A stretch of 64,000 nt of DNA, taken from NCBI RefSeq assembly GCF_015223195.1, contig NZ_JADFUA010000005.1:124001-188000 (forward strand), read 5' to 3'. Position numbers and translations under genes: made by a program. The notes under the pieces are model-generated. The model was not told the origin of the DNA. It made no database searches and worked only from the letters and a program-made list of their open reading frames with translations. This DNA comes from Chitinilyticum piscinae. GTDB taxonomy: Bacteria > Pseudomonadota > Gammaproteobacteria > Burkholderiales > Chitinibacteraceae. How positions within the stretch are numbered: position 1 is the first letter of the stretch; each line of letters opens with the position of its first letter. Shown here one piece after another: positions 26,169-35,835 of the stretch.

Positions 26169-26915
26169 GTGCGCACGATTCTGCTGTCATTCTCTCTGCT
26201 GTACATGGCTCAGGCCCTCGCGGAACACCCCACCATCCGCCTGATGACACAGCAGCAAGCACCTTACAACATGGAGGATGAACGCGGCCGTCAGAGTGGT
26301 CTGGCACTGGATGCCGTGCGCTGCGCCATGCAGCGCATGGGACGGACAGTACAGTTCCAGTTTGTTCCCTGGGTCCGCGCACAGAATACGGTCAAGGCCG
26401 GTCAGGCAGACGGTTTCTTTCCCGCCTCGCAAAACAGCGAGCGCGACAGCTATGCCACCATCAGTGCAACCGTGGCGCCACAGCAGTGGCGCTGGTACCT
26501 GCTGAGCAGCAGCCAGGCAGATCCGCTGGATGCGGATTTCCGCAGCCACTACAAGGTCGGCGCCTATCTCGGATCGAACATGATGCAATGGCTCAAGCAA
26601 AGTGGGTACATGATCTACGCGGCCCCGTACAATCACGAACAGTTGCTGCGCATGCTGCTGGCCGGGCGTGTCGAAGCCGTACTGGCCAGTGATCTGGCCA
26701 TGCAGGAAGCCATCCAGAAGTCAGGGGCCGAAAACCGCATCCGCTCGACACTGCAACAGGATAAACCGATGGGCCTGTATTTCAGCCATCAGTTCCTAGC
26801 GCATGAAAGCAGCGACTTCCTGCCCGCATTCAATCGCGAACTGGCCAGCTGCCGCAAGCCGTCCAGCGCAGCCGGGATAGCGCCTTCCGGCAATGCTGCC
26901 AGTAGGGGTGGCTAG
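26169..26915 (+). CDS. Periplasmic solute-binding protein (PBP2-like, orphan)
   Basis: The 248-residue product starts with GTG (26169), with AAGGA upstream, and a signal peptide (MRTILLSFSLLYMAQALA-EHPT). The rest resembles family 3 amino-acid-binding proteins that are not part of an ABC operon: LMTQQQAPYNMEDERGRQSGLALDAV, WVRAQNTVKAGQADGFFPAS and a second lobe with VGAYLGSNMMQWL. No transport genes lie nearby. Its TAG stop touches a palindromic repeat shared with the convergent gene. Confidence 0.78.
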   Translation: MRTILLSFSLLYMAQALAEHPTIRLMTQQQAPYNMEDERGRQSGLALDAVRCAMQRMGRTVQFQFVPWVRAQNTVKAGQADGFFPASQNSERDSYATISATVAPQQWRWYLLSSSQADPLDADFRSHYKVGAYLGSNMMQWLKQSGYMIYAAPYNHEQLLRMLLAGRVEAVLASDLAMQEAIQKSGAENRIRSTLQQDKPMGLYFSHQFLAHESSDFLPAFNRELASCRKPSSAAGIAPSGNAASRGG

Positions 26916-26974
26916 GGGTATATGACAGAAAGGCTTTTATTTAAAAGCTTTCGTCTAAATACCCATATAGCTAT
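26914..26974 (-). repeat. 53-bp-period direct-repeat element, copy 5 (minus strand, hairpin form)
   Basis: On the minus strand ATAGCTAT starts at 26974 and ATACCCCT at 26921, 53 bases apart. The first octamer starts on the last A of the TAA stop of the CNNM/CBS gene. The interior is a long hairpin (AAAGGCTTTT-ATTT-AAAAGC-TTTC on the plus strand) that can act as a bidirectional terminator between the two convergent genes. An extra plus-strand ATACCCAT lies at 26959. The first octamer matches at only 6 of 8. Confidence 0.6.
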
Positions 26975-28296
26975 TAGTGATGATGATGTCCCGGAACCTC
27001 ATCCAGATCCTTGGGCATGATTCGCACCAGCAAGATGCGTGGACCACGCATCTTTTTGACCACCACATCGAAGTGCTCGAAGACGATCCGCTGCCCTTCT
27101 TCCGGCAGACTACCCAGCTTCCACTGGATCAAGCCACCGATGGTTTCCGCCTCCGGGTGATCGATGTCGCGGCCCAGAGCCCGGCTTAACGTAAACAGCG
27201 GCAGGCTGCCCTTGCCGATCAGCGTACCATCGTCCTGCTCCAGCCAGTCCTGCCGCGCCTGACGGAATTCGTCACGGATTTCTCCGACCACCGCACCCAG
27301 CAGATTATCCAGCGTCACAAAGCCCAGCGGCACTTCGTCGTCGTAACACACCACGGCGAAGTGCGGGGCACCGGCACGAAAACGGCGAAACAGATCAATC
27401 GCCGCAGCCTGCGGGGTGACCGTTTCGACAGGTCGGGCCAGCTCGGCGAGATCAATCCCATCCTTATCCTGCAGTTGGCGCATGAATACATCTTTGAGAT
27501 GCACCACGCCCTGCACATGCCCCTCTTCATCCAGCAGCGGATAGCGGCTGTAGCGGTTCTGCGCAATCGTCTCCAGCTGGGTTGCCAGGGCATCCCCGGC
27601 ATGCAGCGCGACTGCCTCGTGAAACGGCCGCATCAGATCGGACACCTTGAGCCGGCTGAAATCGATGGCCTGTGCCAGCACGTTCCAGTCCTCGCCTTCC
27701 TTGCCGCCCTTGTTGCGGCTGCCACGCAGGATCAGCTTCAATTCTTCGGGCGAATAATGGCTGTCATGCCCGGCTTCGGTATCGAGGCCCGCAAGCTTCA
27801 GCACGGAATTCGCACTGCGGTTCAACAGCCAGATTCCCGGGTACATCAGCCAGTAGAACAGCCACAGCGGCGTGGCTGTCCACAGGCCGACGGCCTCGGG
27901 TTTGCGGATCGCCATCGATTTGGGCGCCAGCTCGCCCACCACGATGTGCAAAAAGGAAATCACACTGAAAGCGAACACGAAGGAAATCGTATGTACCAGT
28001 TTCGGTTCGGTAATACCGAAGGTAACCAGCACTGGATGCAGCAGTTCGGCAAATGCCGGCTCGCCGATCCAGCCCAGGCCCAACGAAGCGAGCGTAATGC
28101 CGAGCTGGCAGGCCGAGAGGTAGGCATCAAGCTGACCATGCACATGCAACAGAATGCGCCCACGCAGGCCATGCAGTTTGGCAATGCTGCGCACACGGGT
28201 CTGGCGCAGTTTGACCAGGCCGAATTCAGCCGCGACAAAGAAACCGTTCAACGCCACCAGCAACAACGCGGCAACGATCAGCAGAAAATTATTCAT
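26974..28296 (-). CDS. CNNM/CBS-domain membrane protein (hemolysin C / CorC family)
   Basis: The 440-residue inner-membrane protein has an N-terminal CNNM (DUF21) domain with about four spans (MNNFLLIVAALLLVALNGFFVAAEFGLVKLRQTRV). A CBS pair (LMRPFHEAVALHAGDALA, VQGVVHLKDVFM) and a C-terminal CorC/HlyC transporter-associated domain (IGKGSLPLFTLSRAL, ETIGGLIQWKLGSLPEEGQRIVFEHFDVVVKKM) follow. Probably a Mg/Co or Na transport modulator. Start at ATG 28296 with GGAG upstream. The protein ends in an unusual PGHHHH tail. Confidence 0.88.
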   Translation of the reverse strand: MNNFLLIVAALLLVALNGFFVAAEFGLVKLRQTRVRSIAKLHGLRGRILLHVHGQLDAYLSACQLGITLASLGLGWIGEPAFAELLHPVLVTFGITEPKLVHTISFVFAFSVISFLHIVVGELAPKSMAIRKPEAVGLWTATPLWLFYWLMYPGIWLLNRSANSVLKLAGLDTEAGHDSHYSPEELKLILRGSRNKGGKEGEDWNVLAQAIDFSRLKVSDLMRPFHEAVALHAGDALATQLETIAQNRYSRYPLLDEEGHVQGVVHLKDVFMRQLQDKDGIDLAELARPVETVTPQAAAIDLFRRFRAGAPHFAVVCYDDEVPLGFVTLDNLLGAVVGEIRDEFRQARQDWLEQDDGTLIGKGSLPLFTLSRALGRDIDHPEAETIGGLIQWKLGSLPEEGQRIVFEHFDVVVKKMRGPRILLVRIMPKDLDEVPGHHHH

Positions 28297-28394
28297 GAAC
28301 TCCGCAACAAGGGCCGGCAACAGGCCACCCTGAAACCGCATTGTAGCCGAAGCAGGAGTTTGCTTCAGATTCAGCTTGGCATAAGCCTGCGCTG

Positions 28395-28400
28395 CTAGAA
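28395..28400 (+). promoter_or_regulatory. Candidate -10 box for the CDF transporter gene
   Basis: TAGAAT 26 bases before the ATG at 28426; predicted leader about 19 nt without a ribosome site. Confidence 0.4.
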
Positions 28401-28425
28401 TGCAGTTTTTGCCCGTTCCCGCACC

Positions 28426-29556
28426 ATGAGCGCGATGATCGAAACAGCCGGCAGTGCTTCTGCCACCGAACGCCAGAATGCCGCCCGCACCAGTACCCTG
28501 GTCAGCGTGGTCGTGAATGTGCTGCTCACGATTGTCCAGATCGTGGTCGGCATTCTGGCCAAATCACAGGCCCTGGTCGCCGATGGCGTTCACTCGCTTT
28601 CGGATCTGCTGGCCGACTTTGTCGTGCTGTTCGTCAACCATCACAGTCACAAGGATGCGGACGACGATCACCAGTACGGCCACGCCCGCTTCGAGAATGC
28701 CGCCTCTCTGGTGCTGGGTGTCCTGCTGCTGGTCGTCGGTGCCGGCATGCTCTGGACGGCAGCGGACAAGCTGCTGCATCCGGAACACATCGCCCGCGTG
28801 CATCCGGTTGCACTTTGGGTGGCACTGCTGGCACTCGCGGGCAAGGAAGGTCTCTTCCGCTATATGCTGGCCGTTGCCAAACGGGTGAGTTCCAGCATGC
28901 TGATCGCCAACGCCTGGCACGCCCGCTCGGATGCGGCGTCTTCGCTGGTTGTTGCCGTGGGCATCGTCGGCAACCTGCTCGGCTATCCGCTGCTTGACCC
29001 GCTGGCGGCGCTGATTGTCGGCATCATGGTCGGCAAGATGGGCTGGGAATTCTCCTGGGATGCCCTGCACGACCTGATGGATCGCGCCCTGCCTGCTGAT
29101 GAGGTCACAGCCATTACCGCCACCCTGGCGGGCACCCCCGGGGTACTGGGCGTTCACGACCTGCGCACCCGCAAGATGGGCGATCTGGCCGTCATCGATG
29201 CCCATATCGAGGTTGATCCGCGCATCAGTGTCACCGAAGGCCATCTGATTGCGGTGCGTTGCCACGACCGTGTCATGGCAACGCATGCCGTGCTCAATAT
29301 CACCGTCCACGTCGATCCGCGTGAAGAATGCGAATCGCACCTGCTACCGCTACCGCCCCGCGATGAGCTGGCCTGCGCGGTGGCCGCACAACTGGCACAG
29401 CAAGCACATCAATTGCACCTGCACTTTGTCGAAGGCGCGGTTGAACTCGACATTCTGCTGGCCGAGACCCCGGTTCGCCCCGTGGACACGGCCAGCCTGC
29501 GCGAACGCTTTCCTGCGCTCAGACAAATCCGGATTTTCGTGGAGCAGCGCGCGTGA
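28426..29556 (+). CDS. Cation diffusion facilitator (CDF) metal transporter
   Basis: Inner-membrane divalent metal/proton antiporter. The 376-residue protein has about six spans with metal-site motifs [15 protein letters not shown] and [12 protein letters not shown], then a cytoplasmic ferredoxin-like domain ([31 protein letters not shown]). A C-terminal extension of about 80 residues is present. Metal preference (Zn, Fe or Mn) is not readable. It is translationally coupled to the next gene by a GTGA overlap. Confidence 0.9.
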   Translation: MSAMIETAGSASATERQNAARTSTLVSVVVNVLLTIVQIVVGILAKSQALVADGVHSLSDLLADFVVLFVNHHSHKDADDDHQYGHARFENAASLVLGVLLLVVGAGMLWTAADKLLHPEHIARVHPVALWVALLALAGKEGLFRYMLAVAKRVSSSMLIANAWHARSDAASSLVVAVGIVGNLLGYPLLDPLAALIVGIMVGKMGWEFSWDALHDLMDRALPADEVTAITATLAGTPGVLGVHDLRTRKMGDLAVIDAHIEVDPRISVTEGHLIAVRCHDRVMATHAVLNITVHVDPREECESHLLPLPPRDELACAVAAQLAQQAHQLHLHFVEGAVELDILLAETPVRPVDTASLRERFPALRQIRIFVEQRA

Positions 29557-30374
29557 CACGCCCTCTCCGCCGTTCTCCGCCAGCACAGCACCGCGCTGCG
29601 GATAGAGCCAAGGCCACTCCGGGCAGGCAGCATGAGCAGATCGCCAGTATCGCCCGTGCCCTGTCACGCCTGGGCTACTGCTCGCGCAGTCAGGCCGAGG
29701 CGCTGGTACTGGCCGGCCGCGTCAGTGTCAATGGCCGGCGCGAAACCAATCTGAACCGCCGGGTCAGTCTGGCTCAGGATCAGCTGAGCGTCGACGGAAC
29801 GGCGGTCAGCGCCCGGCAGCATGTCTACCTGATGCTCAACAAGCCGCGTGGTTATGTGACGACGGCGAGTGACGAACAGGGGCGCCAGACCGTCTACGAC
29901 CTGCTGAACGACCCCGCGCTGCCATGGCTGGGGCCGGTGGGGCGGCTGGACATGGCCAGCGAAGGCCTGCTGCTTCTGAGCAATGACACCCGCTGGGCTG
30001 CCCGCCTGACGGACCCTGCCAGCCATCTGGACAAGCTCTATCACGTACAGATCGACTGTGTGGCCGACACGGAGCTACTGGCCCGGCTGGAATCCGGCAT
30101 CGCAGCGCCCGAAGGACTGCTGCGCGCCAAGCATGCGGCACTGCTGCGTCAGGGCGAGAAAAACAGCTGGCTGGCCATCACCCTGGATGAGGGACGCAAT
30201 CGTCACATCCGCCGCCTGCTGGAGGCTCATGGCATTGCCACATTGCGACTGGTGCGTGTAGCCATCGGCCCACTGCAGTTGGGACAGCTGGGCAAAGGAA
30301 GCTACCGCGCACTGAGCACTGCGGAACTTCAGCAGCTGGAACAGGCACTCGGCCGCCCGCCGGCCAGGAACTAG
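29553..30374 (+). CDS. RsuA/RluE-family rRNA pseudouridine synthase
   Basis: The 273-residue product has an S4 RNA-binding domain ([29 protein letters not shown], about 32-62) and the catalytic domain with the active Asp in [19 protein letters not shown]. The C-terminal motif is [15 protein letters not shown]. The GTG start at 29553 overlaps the CDF stop. A basic, proline-rich 28-residue N-terminal extension precedes the S4 domain. Which uridine is modified cannot be told. Confidence 0.88.
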   Translation: MTRPLRRSPPAQHRAADRAKATPGRQHEQIASIARALSRLGYCSRSQAEALVLAGRVSVNGRRETNLNRRVSLAQDQLSVDGTAVSARQHVYLMLNKPRGYVTTASDEQGRQTVYDLLNDPALPWLGPVGRLDMASEGLLLLSNDTRWAARLTDPASHLDKLYHVQIDCVADTELLARLESGIAAPEGLLRAKHAALLRQGEKNSWLAITLDEGRNRHIRRLLEAHGIATLRLVRVAIGPLQLGQLGKGSYRALSTAELQQLEQALGRPPARN

Positions 30375-30459
30375 CGCGCTCACACGCACGGCTTTGCGTC
30401 ACCGGCAGGCTGGTTTATGCTGGAAGCTCGAGTCTGATTGACAAAAAACTGACAAATCA

Positions 30460-31326
30460 ATGACTGCCACATCCACACCCAACAAGACCATCGACCAGTT
30501 GCGCGACGACCGTCTCGCCATGCTGCAGGACATCGCCCGCGAGCTGGAGGGGGATCTGGTATTTCCGGTCTGTTTTGATGCCACCATCAAGATCAGCGGC
30601 ATCATGAAAAGCCCGACGGCCTCGCTGCAACGGATTGCGCAGGAAATCCAGCACGATCCGCTGATCACCGCCAAGTTGCTGCAGCTGGCCAATAGCGTTG
30701 CCTACAACCCTTCGGGCAGCCCGGTACATGATGTGGCACAGGCCATCAATCGCATCGGGCTGGATACGGCGCGAGGCGTCGCGCTGGGCTGTGCCATGCA
30801 GCAATTGCGCAGCTCGGCCGAATTGGCCCAGTTCGAGGATTATTCGCGGACACTGTGGCTGCACAGCCTGCACACTGCCGCCATTGCCAAAGTGCTCGCC
30901 CGCAGCCTCACGCGAGTGAACCCCGAACTGGCCCAGCTGGCCGGGCTGGTACACGACCTGGGAGCCTTTTATCTGCTGGATCGGGCACGGAATTACCCGG
31001 AACTGCTGGAACGGCCGAAAACCCTGCAGTATCTGATTGCACAGTGGCATGAAAGCATCGGCACCATCGTGCTGGACAATCTGGCCCTGCCCGAAGCAGT
31101 CATTGATGCCGTGCGCGAAAACGACGTGCCGCGCCCGACAGTCGAGACATTGCGCACACTCAGCGACGTGGTGTATGTCGCCAATCTGTTTGCCGGTGGC
31201 ATGGAAGAGGTCATGCTGCTGGATCTGCCCGAGCCGCATCAGGCACTCGAGCTGAATCTGCCCTGCTACCTCGAACTCAAGCCTGCGATGGAGCAGGCCT
31301 GCAAAGAGCTGGTTGGCTTGTGGTAA
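30460..31326 (+). CDS. HDOD domain protein
   Basis: 288 residues, a full-length HDOD module: VCFDATIKISGIMKSPTASLQRIAQEIQHDPLITAKLLQLANSVAYNP, then AINRIGLDTARGVALGCAMQQL and LAGLVHDLGAFYLLDRA. In the last segment an HD pair (VHDLG) is retained, so metal-dependent activity cannot be excluded. No signal peptide or attached domain. It ends five bases before a repeat element. Confidence 0.85.
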   Translation: MTATSTPNKTIDQLRDDRLAMLQDIARELEGDLVFPVCFDATIKISGIMKSPTASLQRIAQEIQHDPLITAKLLQLANSVAYNPSGSPVHDVAQAINRIGLDTARGVALGCAMQQLRSSAELAQFEDYSRTLWLHSLHTAAIAKVLARSLTRVNPELAQLAGLVHDLGAFYLLDRARNYPELLERPKTLQYLIAQWHESIGTIVLDNLALPEAVIDAVRENDVPRPTVETLRTLSDVVYVANLFAGGMEEVMLLDLPEPHQALELNLPCYLELKPAMEQACKELVGLW

Positions 31327-31330
31327 AAAG

Positions 31331-31391
31331 ATACCCACCACCCCTCACAGCCAAACTGCTTTTTATGAATAGCCCTTAAAGGCATACCCCC
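31331..31391 (+). repeat. 53-bp-period direct-repeat element, copy 6
   Basis: ATACCCAC at 31331 and ATACCCCC at 31384, exactly 53 bp apart. With a two-base CAT extension it abuts the stop codon (TTA at 31394-31396) of the convergent ferric-reductase-like gene, and it begins 4 bases after the HDOD stop. It therefore occupies nearly the whole intergenic space. Confidence 0.85.
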
Positions 31392-31393
31392 AT

Positions 31394-32680
31394 TTAGCGC
31401 AGACGGAATACTTCGCGATGCAGTGCCTGCGACAAGCCCTGCTCGCGCAGAAATGCCTCCAGCGCATCGCCCAGCCCCTGCGGCCCGCAGAACCAGACCT
31501 GCGCATCCTGCGGCAGCCTTGCCAGCAACCGTGGCGCATCGGCACGACCTGCCGCCTTGCTGTCGTGCAGGTGCAGATTGACTGAAGGCAGTCCGGTACA
31601 GAGTTGCTGCACGCGGTCCAGCTCCGGTGCGCTGGCCGCATCGCTCACGCAAAAATGCAAATCGGCCACCGGCGCACTGGCGGGGTGCGCCTGCCAGCTT
31701 TCCAGCCAGGCCAGAAAGGGAGTTATACCGATCCCTGCGGCGACCCAGCGCTGCGGCCTACCCGAAGCCGGCGGCGTAAAGCGGCCATATGGCCCTTCCA
31801 GCGTGAGCATCTGCCCCGGCTGCAGCAATGCGGGTAAGCGCGCCGTATAGTCTCCCAGAGCCTTGATGCAGAAGCGCAGGCTGCGATTTTCCCCTGGGGC
31901 ACTGGCAATCGTGAACGGATGAGCGCCTTCCCAGCCCGGGAGACGCACAAAGGCAAACTGGCCGGCCTCATGGCGCCAATCCGGCGGTACACGGCACTCC
32001 AGCAGCAGCACATCACCGCGCTGCGTGACAGACAGCACTTCGGCCCGAGCCTGCCGGCGCCGCCCGATTCGCCCGGCGAGCGACAGCAGGGCACAGGCGC
32101 TGCCAAGCAGGGCCGCGCTTCCGATCAGCAGACCCAGCGGTTGCTGCCACCAGGCAGGTGGCGCCAGCACAACCGCATGCGCGGCCAGCACCAGAAAGAT
32201 GACGGCAAGGATTTTATGCACGTAACGCCAGACGTGATACGGGAAACGTTGCCAGAGCGTAATCACCAGCATGCCGGCCAGCAGCCAGACCGACCACTCC
32301 CCCAGATCCTTCACGGGCCCGCGCAGCACATCCAGCCAGTAGTCAGGACGAGGCACTCGGGGCGGGCGCTCGACAAACAGGCGCAGCAGGCCTTTCGCCA
32401 GATCCAGTCCATAGTGCAGCAGGGCAAAACTGATGGCAGCGATCCCCGCCCATTTATGCACGCGGTACATCCGGTCCAGACCACCGAAGCGGCTTTCCAG
32501 CCATGCCGGCCGCACGGCCAGCAGCATGATGAACCCCATCAGCACAAACGACAGTGCACCACTCAGATTGATCAGCTGGCTGCGCCACCACCAGATATCC
32601 GCCACTGCCGGTGGCGCCTGCCACAGAGTGAGCAACCAGGTGCCGACCACCATTGCCAGCAGGCCATAGACGATTTTCAT
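31394..32680 (-). CDS. Ferric-reductase-like transmembrane flavoprotein
   Basis: The 428-residue protein has about six N-terminal transmembrane helices with the ferric reductase heme-b histidines (YRVHKWAGIAAISFALLHYGLD and FPYHVWRYVHKILAVIFLVLAAHAV). An FAD-binding region (HEAGQFAFVRLPG, HPFTIASAP) and an NAD-binding domain (AAGIGITPFLAWLESW, WFCGPQGLGDAL) follow. It probably moves electrons from NAD(P)H across the inner membrane. Start at ATG 32680. Confidence 0.88.
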   Translation of the reverse strand: MKIVYGLLAMVVGTWLLTLWQAPPAVADIWWWRSQLINLSGALSFVLMGFIMLLAVRPAWLESRFGGLDRMYRVHKWAGIAAISFALLHYGLDLAKGLLRLFVERPPRVPRPDYWLDVLRGPVKDLGEWSVWLLAGMLVITLWQRFPYHVWRYVHKILAVIFLVLAAHAVVLAPPAWWQQPLGLLIGSAALLGSACALLSLAGRIGRRRQARAEVLSVTQRGDVLLLECRVPPDWRHEAGQFAFVRLPGWEGAHPFTIASAPGENRSLRFCIKALGDYTARLPALLQPGQMLTLEGPYGRFTPPASGRPQRWVAAGIGITPFLAWLESWQAHPASAPVADLHFCVSDAASAPELDRVQQLCTGLPSVNLHLHDSKAAGRADAPRLLARLPQDAQVWFCGPQGLGDALEAFLREQGLSQALHREVFRLR

Positions 32681-32771
32681 TGCGAGCCCTCCATGCCCGT
32701 CACGCATGCAGCCATGCTACGCCGGCCTGACTTAAACCGCGCTGAAGGAGATCCCGCAGAAAACGGTAATA

Positions 32772-33302
32772 TTACAACTGTCCGGCTTCGCTCGGCCGCA
32801 GCAGGGTGTAATGGTAGAGATCAAAGCACCCCGATCGCGTGCGAAAGCCCTGCTCGCGCACGCCCGAGCGGCGAAACCCGGCCTGCTCGAGCAAATGCCA
32901 GCTGGCCGGATTGGCAGCAACCGCACCGGCATGCACGCAACAGGCACCATGCTCGACAAAGGCGGCTTGCAGCAGGCGCTGCAGCACGATCTTGCCGATG
33001 CCCCGCCCCCAGCTGGACCGGGCAAAATGATAGAAAACTTCGAATTCATCCGGGCCGGGCAAGCGCACCGCGCCGGCAAAACCGATCACCTCGCCAGCTT
33101 CGCGCACGACCCAGGGACCGATGCCGGTAAAGCCGGCCAGAATACCCTGAATCCGCGCTTCGCTATCAGCCAGCGTGCGCACCCCGCGAACATAGGTGAA
33201 GCGGGTTACCTCCCGGTCTGACCAGATCGGCAGCAAAGCCGCTGCATCGGCAAGCGTCAGCGCGGATAGCTGCAGGCAAGGGGCGGCAGGCTCTGGCACC
33301 AT
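32772..33302 (-). CDS. GNAT family N-acetyltransferase
   Basis: 176 residues in the RimJ/RimL-like style: LQLSALTLADAAALLPIWSDREVTRF at the N-terminus, the acetyl-CoA loop SSWGRGIGKIVLQRLLQAAF, and HAGAVAANPASWHLLEQAGFRRSGVREQGF. Start set at ATG 33302 with GGAAA upstream; a GTG five codons earlier is possible. Substrate unknown. Confidence 0.85.
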   Translation of the reverse strand: MVPEPAAPCLQLSALTLADAAALLPIWSDREVTRFTYVRGVRTLADSEARIQGILAGFTGIGPWVVREAGEVIGFAGAVRLPGPDEFEVFYHFARSSWGRGIGKIVLQRLLQAAFVEHGACCVHAGAVAANPASWHLLEQAGFRRSGVREQGFRTRSGCFDLYHYTLLRPSEAGQL

Positions 33303-33402
33303 TTTTCCGGTCGGCACACACGATAAACGAGTATACCGCGCGGATAAGGCCTACCCGCACCGATCACGACAGATCTGATCCAGCGCAAGCCCGTCTGTGC
33401 CG

Positions 33403-33828
33403 TCAATCGTCGTCATGGTCACGACCATGCCAGCCATGCCGGTGACCATGGCGGTACCGGTCATCGTAGGCATAGCGATCATCGTCTCGCTGGACAGCAT
33501 GTCGCCGGTAATAGGCCGGCACGTAGACAGTGCGATACCAGCTGTCGCGCACGAAATACACCGGCCGATCACAGGCCTCGTAGCGCCAGCAATGCTTGCC
33601 CCAGTGGCGCTCATGCCCGGGGGGCACCCGGACATACACCGGACGTGCTTCGTCCCGGGGCGGGCTGATGATGACCGGCTGCGGATAGATGATCTGGGGT
33701 TGCTGATCGCCCAGCACGATCCGGCCGTAAAAATCGGGCTTGCCGATATTGACTGACACGCCGCCAGCGGCAACGACGGCCGATGCGGTGCCGGCGAACA
33801 GGGCCAGCGAAATGATCCAGTGCTTCAT
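33403..33828 (-). CDS. Secreted hypothetical protein with Tyr/Arg/His/Asp-rich tail
   Basis: Family not recognised. It has a clear signal peptide (MKHWIISLALFAGTASAVVA-AGG). The middle segment (GKPDFYGRIVLGDQQPQIIYPQPVIIS, then CWRYEACDRPVYFVRDSWYRTVYVPAYYRR) is of a type often found in small periplasmic proteins of betaproteobacteria. The last 30 residues are almost only D, R, Y, H and G and might bind metal. Start at ATG 33828 with GGAG seven bases upstream. Confidence 0.72.
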   Translation of the reverse strand: MKHWIISLALFAGTASAVVAAGGVSVNIGKPDFYGRIVLGDQQPQIIYPQPVIISPPRDEARPVYVRVPPGHERHWGKHCWRYEACDRPVYFVRDSWYRTVYVPAYYRRHAVQRDDDRYAYDDRYRHGHRHGWHGRDHDDD

Positions 33829-34032
33829 GCTGTACTCCATTGCGCCATCAGGGCGCCTGTGGAAACAGCATATCGCCGCGAGGGTGAACCGCATCTGAAC
33901 ACCGGCGCCATCCCGTCCGCGCTTCTTGCGGCAGGCGGCCTACTGTGAGACGAAACACATCCGCACATTTGATTACAGCAACAGTAATGGCCAACCACCT
34001 AGGATTCAGCATTACTTGAAGGAAATCCAGCC

Positions 34033-34989
34033 ATGCGCCCGTCCGTGCTCCTGATCACCCTAGCCGCTGCGCTCCTGCTTGCCTGCAGCAAGAAGGAAGA
34101 AGCCTATCCAGCCGGCGCGGCACCGGCCGCCGACTCCGTTGCGGAGCCAGCAGCCGAACAGGCCCCGACTGCACCAGCCGCCTCCTCGGTCGCCAGCGTG
34201 CTGCAATCCGGGCTCATCACCCAGAGCCAGGGCGAGCGCCAGTTCATCATCCGCTCCGAACTGCGCTTCGAAGTGCAGGATGTCTACCGCTCGACCCGCT
34301 TCATCGAAGACCTGAGCAGCGAGCATGGTGGCTTCATCGAACGCAGCACGATCGCCACCAGCCGCAGCGAAGTCACCCGGGTCGCGATGCCGCAGCAACA
34401 GGTGCAGGTGATCGAAGCGCTAACCCCCCGTGCCAGTCTGGTCGTGCGCATTCCCGCCGGCAGGACCCGTGATTTTCTGCGCGCACTGGCCAGCCAGATC
34501 ACGGTACTGGATGAACGCAACTACAGCGCGCAGGATGCCTCGCTCGCCCTATTGCGGGCTCGGCTGGAGCAATTGCGCCAGCAGGCAGCCCGACAGGCCT
34601 TGACGGAAGTCAGCACCCAGCCGGGCAAGACCGCCGAACGGGTGGCCGCCATCCAGGCCCGCACCAGCGCGCAGGCGCAGCAGGATGAGGCGCTGCTGCA
34701 GGAAAAGCAGTTTGCCGATCAGGTGGCGTACAGCACGCTCACACTGGAATTCTCGCAACCGGCCCTGCTGGCACGGCATACCGCAGCCGATCTTGATGCG
34801 GCCATTGCCGAGGCTGGCCCAGGCTTTCTCAGCCGCTGTGCCGAAGCCCTGCATACGGGCTGGCGCGGACTGCAGGAGTTCGTGCTACTGCTGGTGATGA
34901 TCTGGCCGCTGATTCTGGTGCTGCTCGGCGTGGTCGTGCTGACGCTCTGGCTGGCCCTGCGCAAGCGCAAGGCCCAGCCGGCGACCTGA
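34033..34989 (+). CDS. DUF4349-type lipoprotein
   Basis: 318 residues with a lipoprotein signal (lipobox LLAC, Cys18) and an Ala/Pro-rich linker. A DUF4349 region (FIIRSELRFEVQDVYRSTRFIEDLSSEHGGFIERS) and a long helical coiled-coil stretch (about 175-240) follow, with a C-terminal transmembrane helix (about 280-310) ending in a basic tail. Such proteins are envelope-anchored and of unknown role. Divergent from the secreted hypothetical gene. Confidence 0.82.
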   Translation: MRPSVLLITLAAALLLACSKKEEAYPAGAAPAADSVAEPAAEQAPTAPAASSVASVLQSGLITQSQGERQFIIRSELRFEVQDVYRSTRFIEDLSSEHGGFIERSTIATSRSEVTRVAMPQQQVQVIEALTPRASLVVRIPAGRTRDFLRALASQITVLDERNYSAQDASLALLRARLEQLRQQAARQALTEVSTQPGKTAERVAAIQARTSAQAQQDEALLQEKQFADQVAYSTLTLEFSQPALLARHTAADLDAAIAEAGPGFLSRCAEALHTGWRGLQEFVLLLVMIWPLILVLLGVVVLTLWLALRKRKAQPAT

Positions 34990-35649
34990 TCAGCGCGCGC
35001 GGCTGACCTGGCTGGCCGCGCTCGCGGTCAGCGGGCGCCGGCTGCCGACCGGCTCCAGCTGCAGCGGCACGCTCAACTGGGGCGGCTCGACGGGTGGCAG
35101 TTCGGCCTCGCCCCGCATGAACAACTTACCTTCCAGATCAAACATCGATACGGAAAGCCGGAGCTTGCTCTGCGGGTCCAGCGTATCGGGGAGGCGGAAG
35201 CTCAGCGCAAAGGGCATGCCGCTGTGATGCTGGAGCTTCTGTTCCTCCACCAGGACAGCGTTTTTCTCGCCCTTGCTGATGTCCTGCAGCCGCGCTTCGA
35301 TCCGCGCGCCGGGGTAGGTATTGCGCCCGGCCCAGCCCAGCTCGGCACGCAGCATGATCGGGTTGCCCTGGCAGCTCACGTCGGGCTTGCCCGGCCGAAC
35401 CAGCGTGGCGCTGGCGCCCTTGATCGTCCACTGCACGCCATCGGCCTGATAGCAGCGCTGTTCGCTGTCGGGAACCGGCGTGAGCGCCAGCTTGCCACCA
35501 CCGGATTCGTGCAGCCAGAACTGGCCATCGGCCGGCTCGAACATCCGGCGGGTCTGATCCGAGCATTCGTAGATCCGCCCGCCGGCCAGCGCCGCCGGCA
35601 GGATCAGCGCGGCGAGTACGGGCAGCAGACAGTAATGAGCGTTACGCAT
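34990..35649 (-). CDS. Periplasmic protein joining MliC-like and YbaY-like domains
   Basis: The 219-residue product has a signal peptide (to about residue 22, ALAGG; no lipobox). Residues 27-93 resemble the MliC/PliC C-type lysozyme inhibitor domain (YECSDQTRRMF..., RCYQADGVQWTIKGASATLV, with paired Cys). Residues 97-200 resemble the YbaY/YscW lipoprotein-chaperone domain (YPGARIEARLQDISKGEKNA, LSFRLPDTLDPQSKLRLSVSMFD). Both are known individually in envelope proteins; the joined form suggests lysozyme defence at the cell wall. Stop is shared tightly with the convergent DUF4349 gene (adjacent bases). Confidence 0.68.
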   Translation of the reverse strand: MRNAHYCLLPVLAALILPAALAGGRIYECSDQTRRMFEPADGQFWLHESGGGKLALTPVPDSEQRCYQADGVQWTIKGASATLVRPGKPDVSCQGNPIMLRAELGWAGRNTYPGARIEARLQDISKGEKNAVLVEEQKLQHHSGMPFALSFRLPDTLDPQSKLRLSVSMFDLEGKLFMRGEAELPPVEPPQLSVPLQLEPVGSRRPLTASAASQVSRAR

Positions 35650-35766
35650 GGTATTTCCTCCAGAATGGCCGGTTCTGTGACCGGATCGCACACAAATGGT
35701 TGCCTATCTTGCCTCAGGAAGGAAGCGGATGCTGCAGGCTGTTGCCGGATCGCGCCAGCCAGCCAC

Positions 35767-35827
35767 AAACCCATTCAGGTATCAGCCCGTAACATCCGGC
35801 ATCAAAAGCCATCCGGAATATACCCAT
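35767..35827 (+). repeat. 53-bp-period direct-repeat element, copy 7
   Basis: AAACCCAT at 35767 and ATACCCAT at 35820, 53 bp apart, with CCGGC/GCC-CCGG arms inside. It lies 8 bases from the stop codon of the minus-strand CPBP gene. Confidence 0.8.
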
Positions 35828-35835
35828 TGCACATA

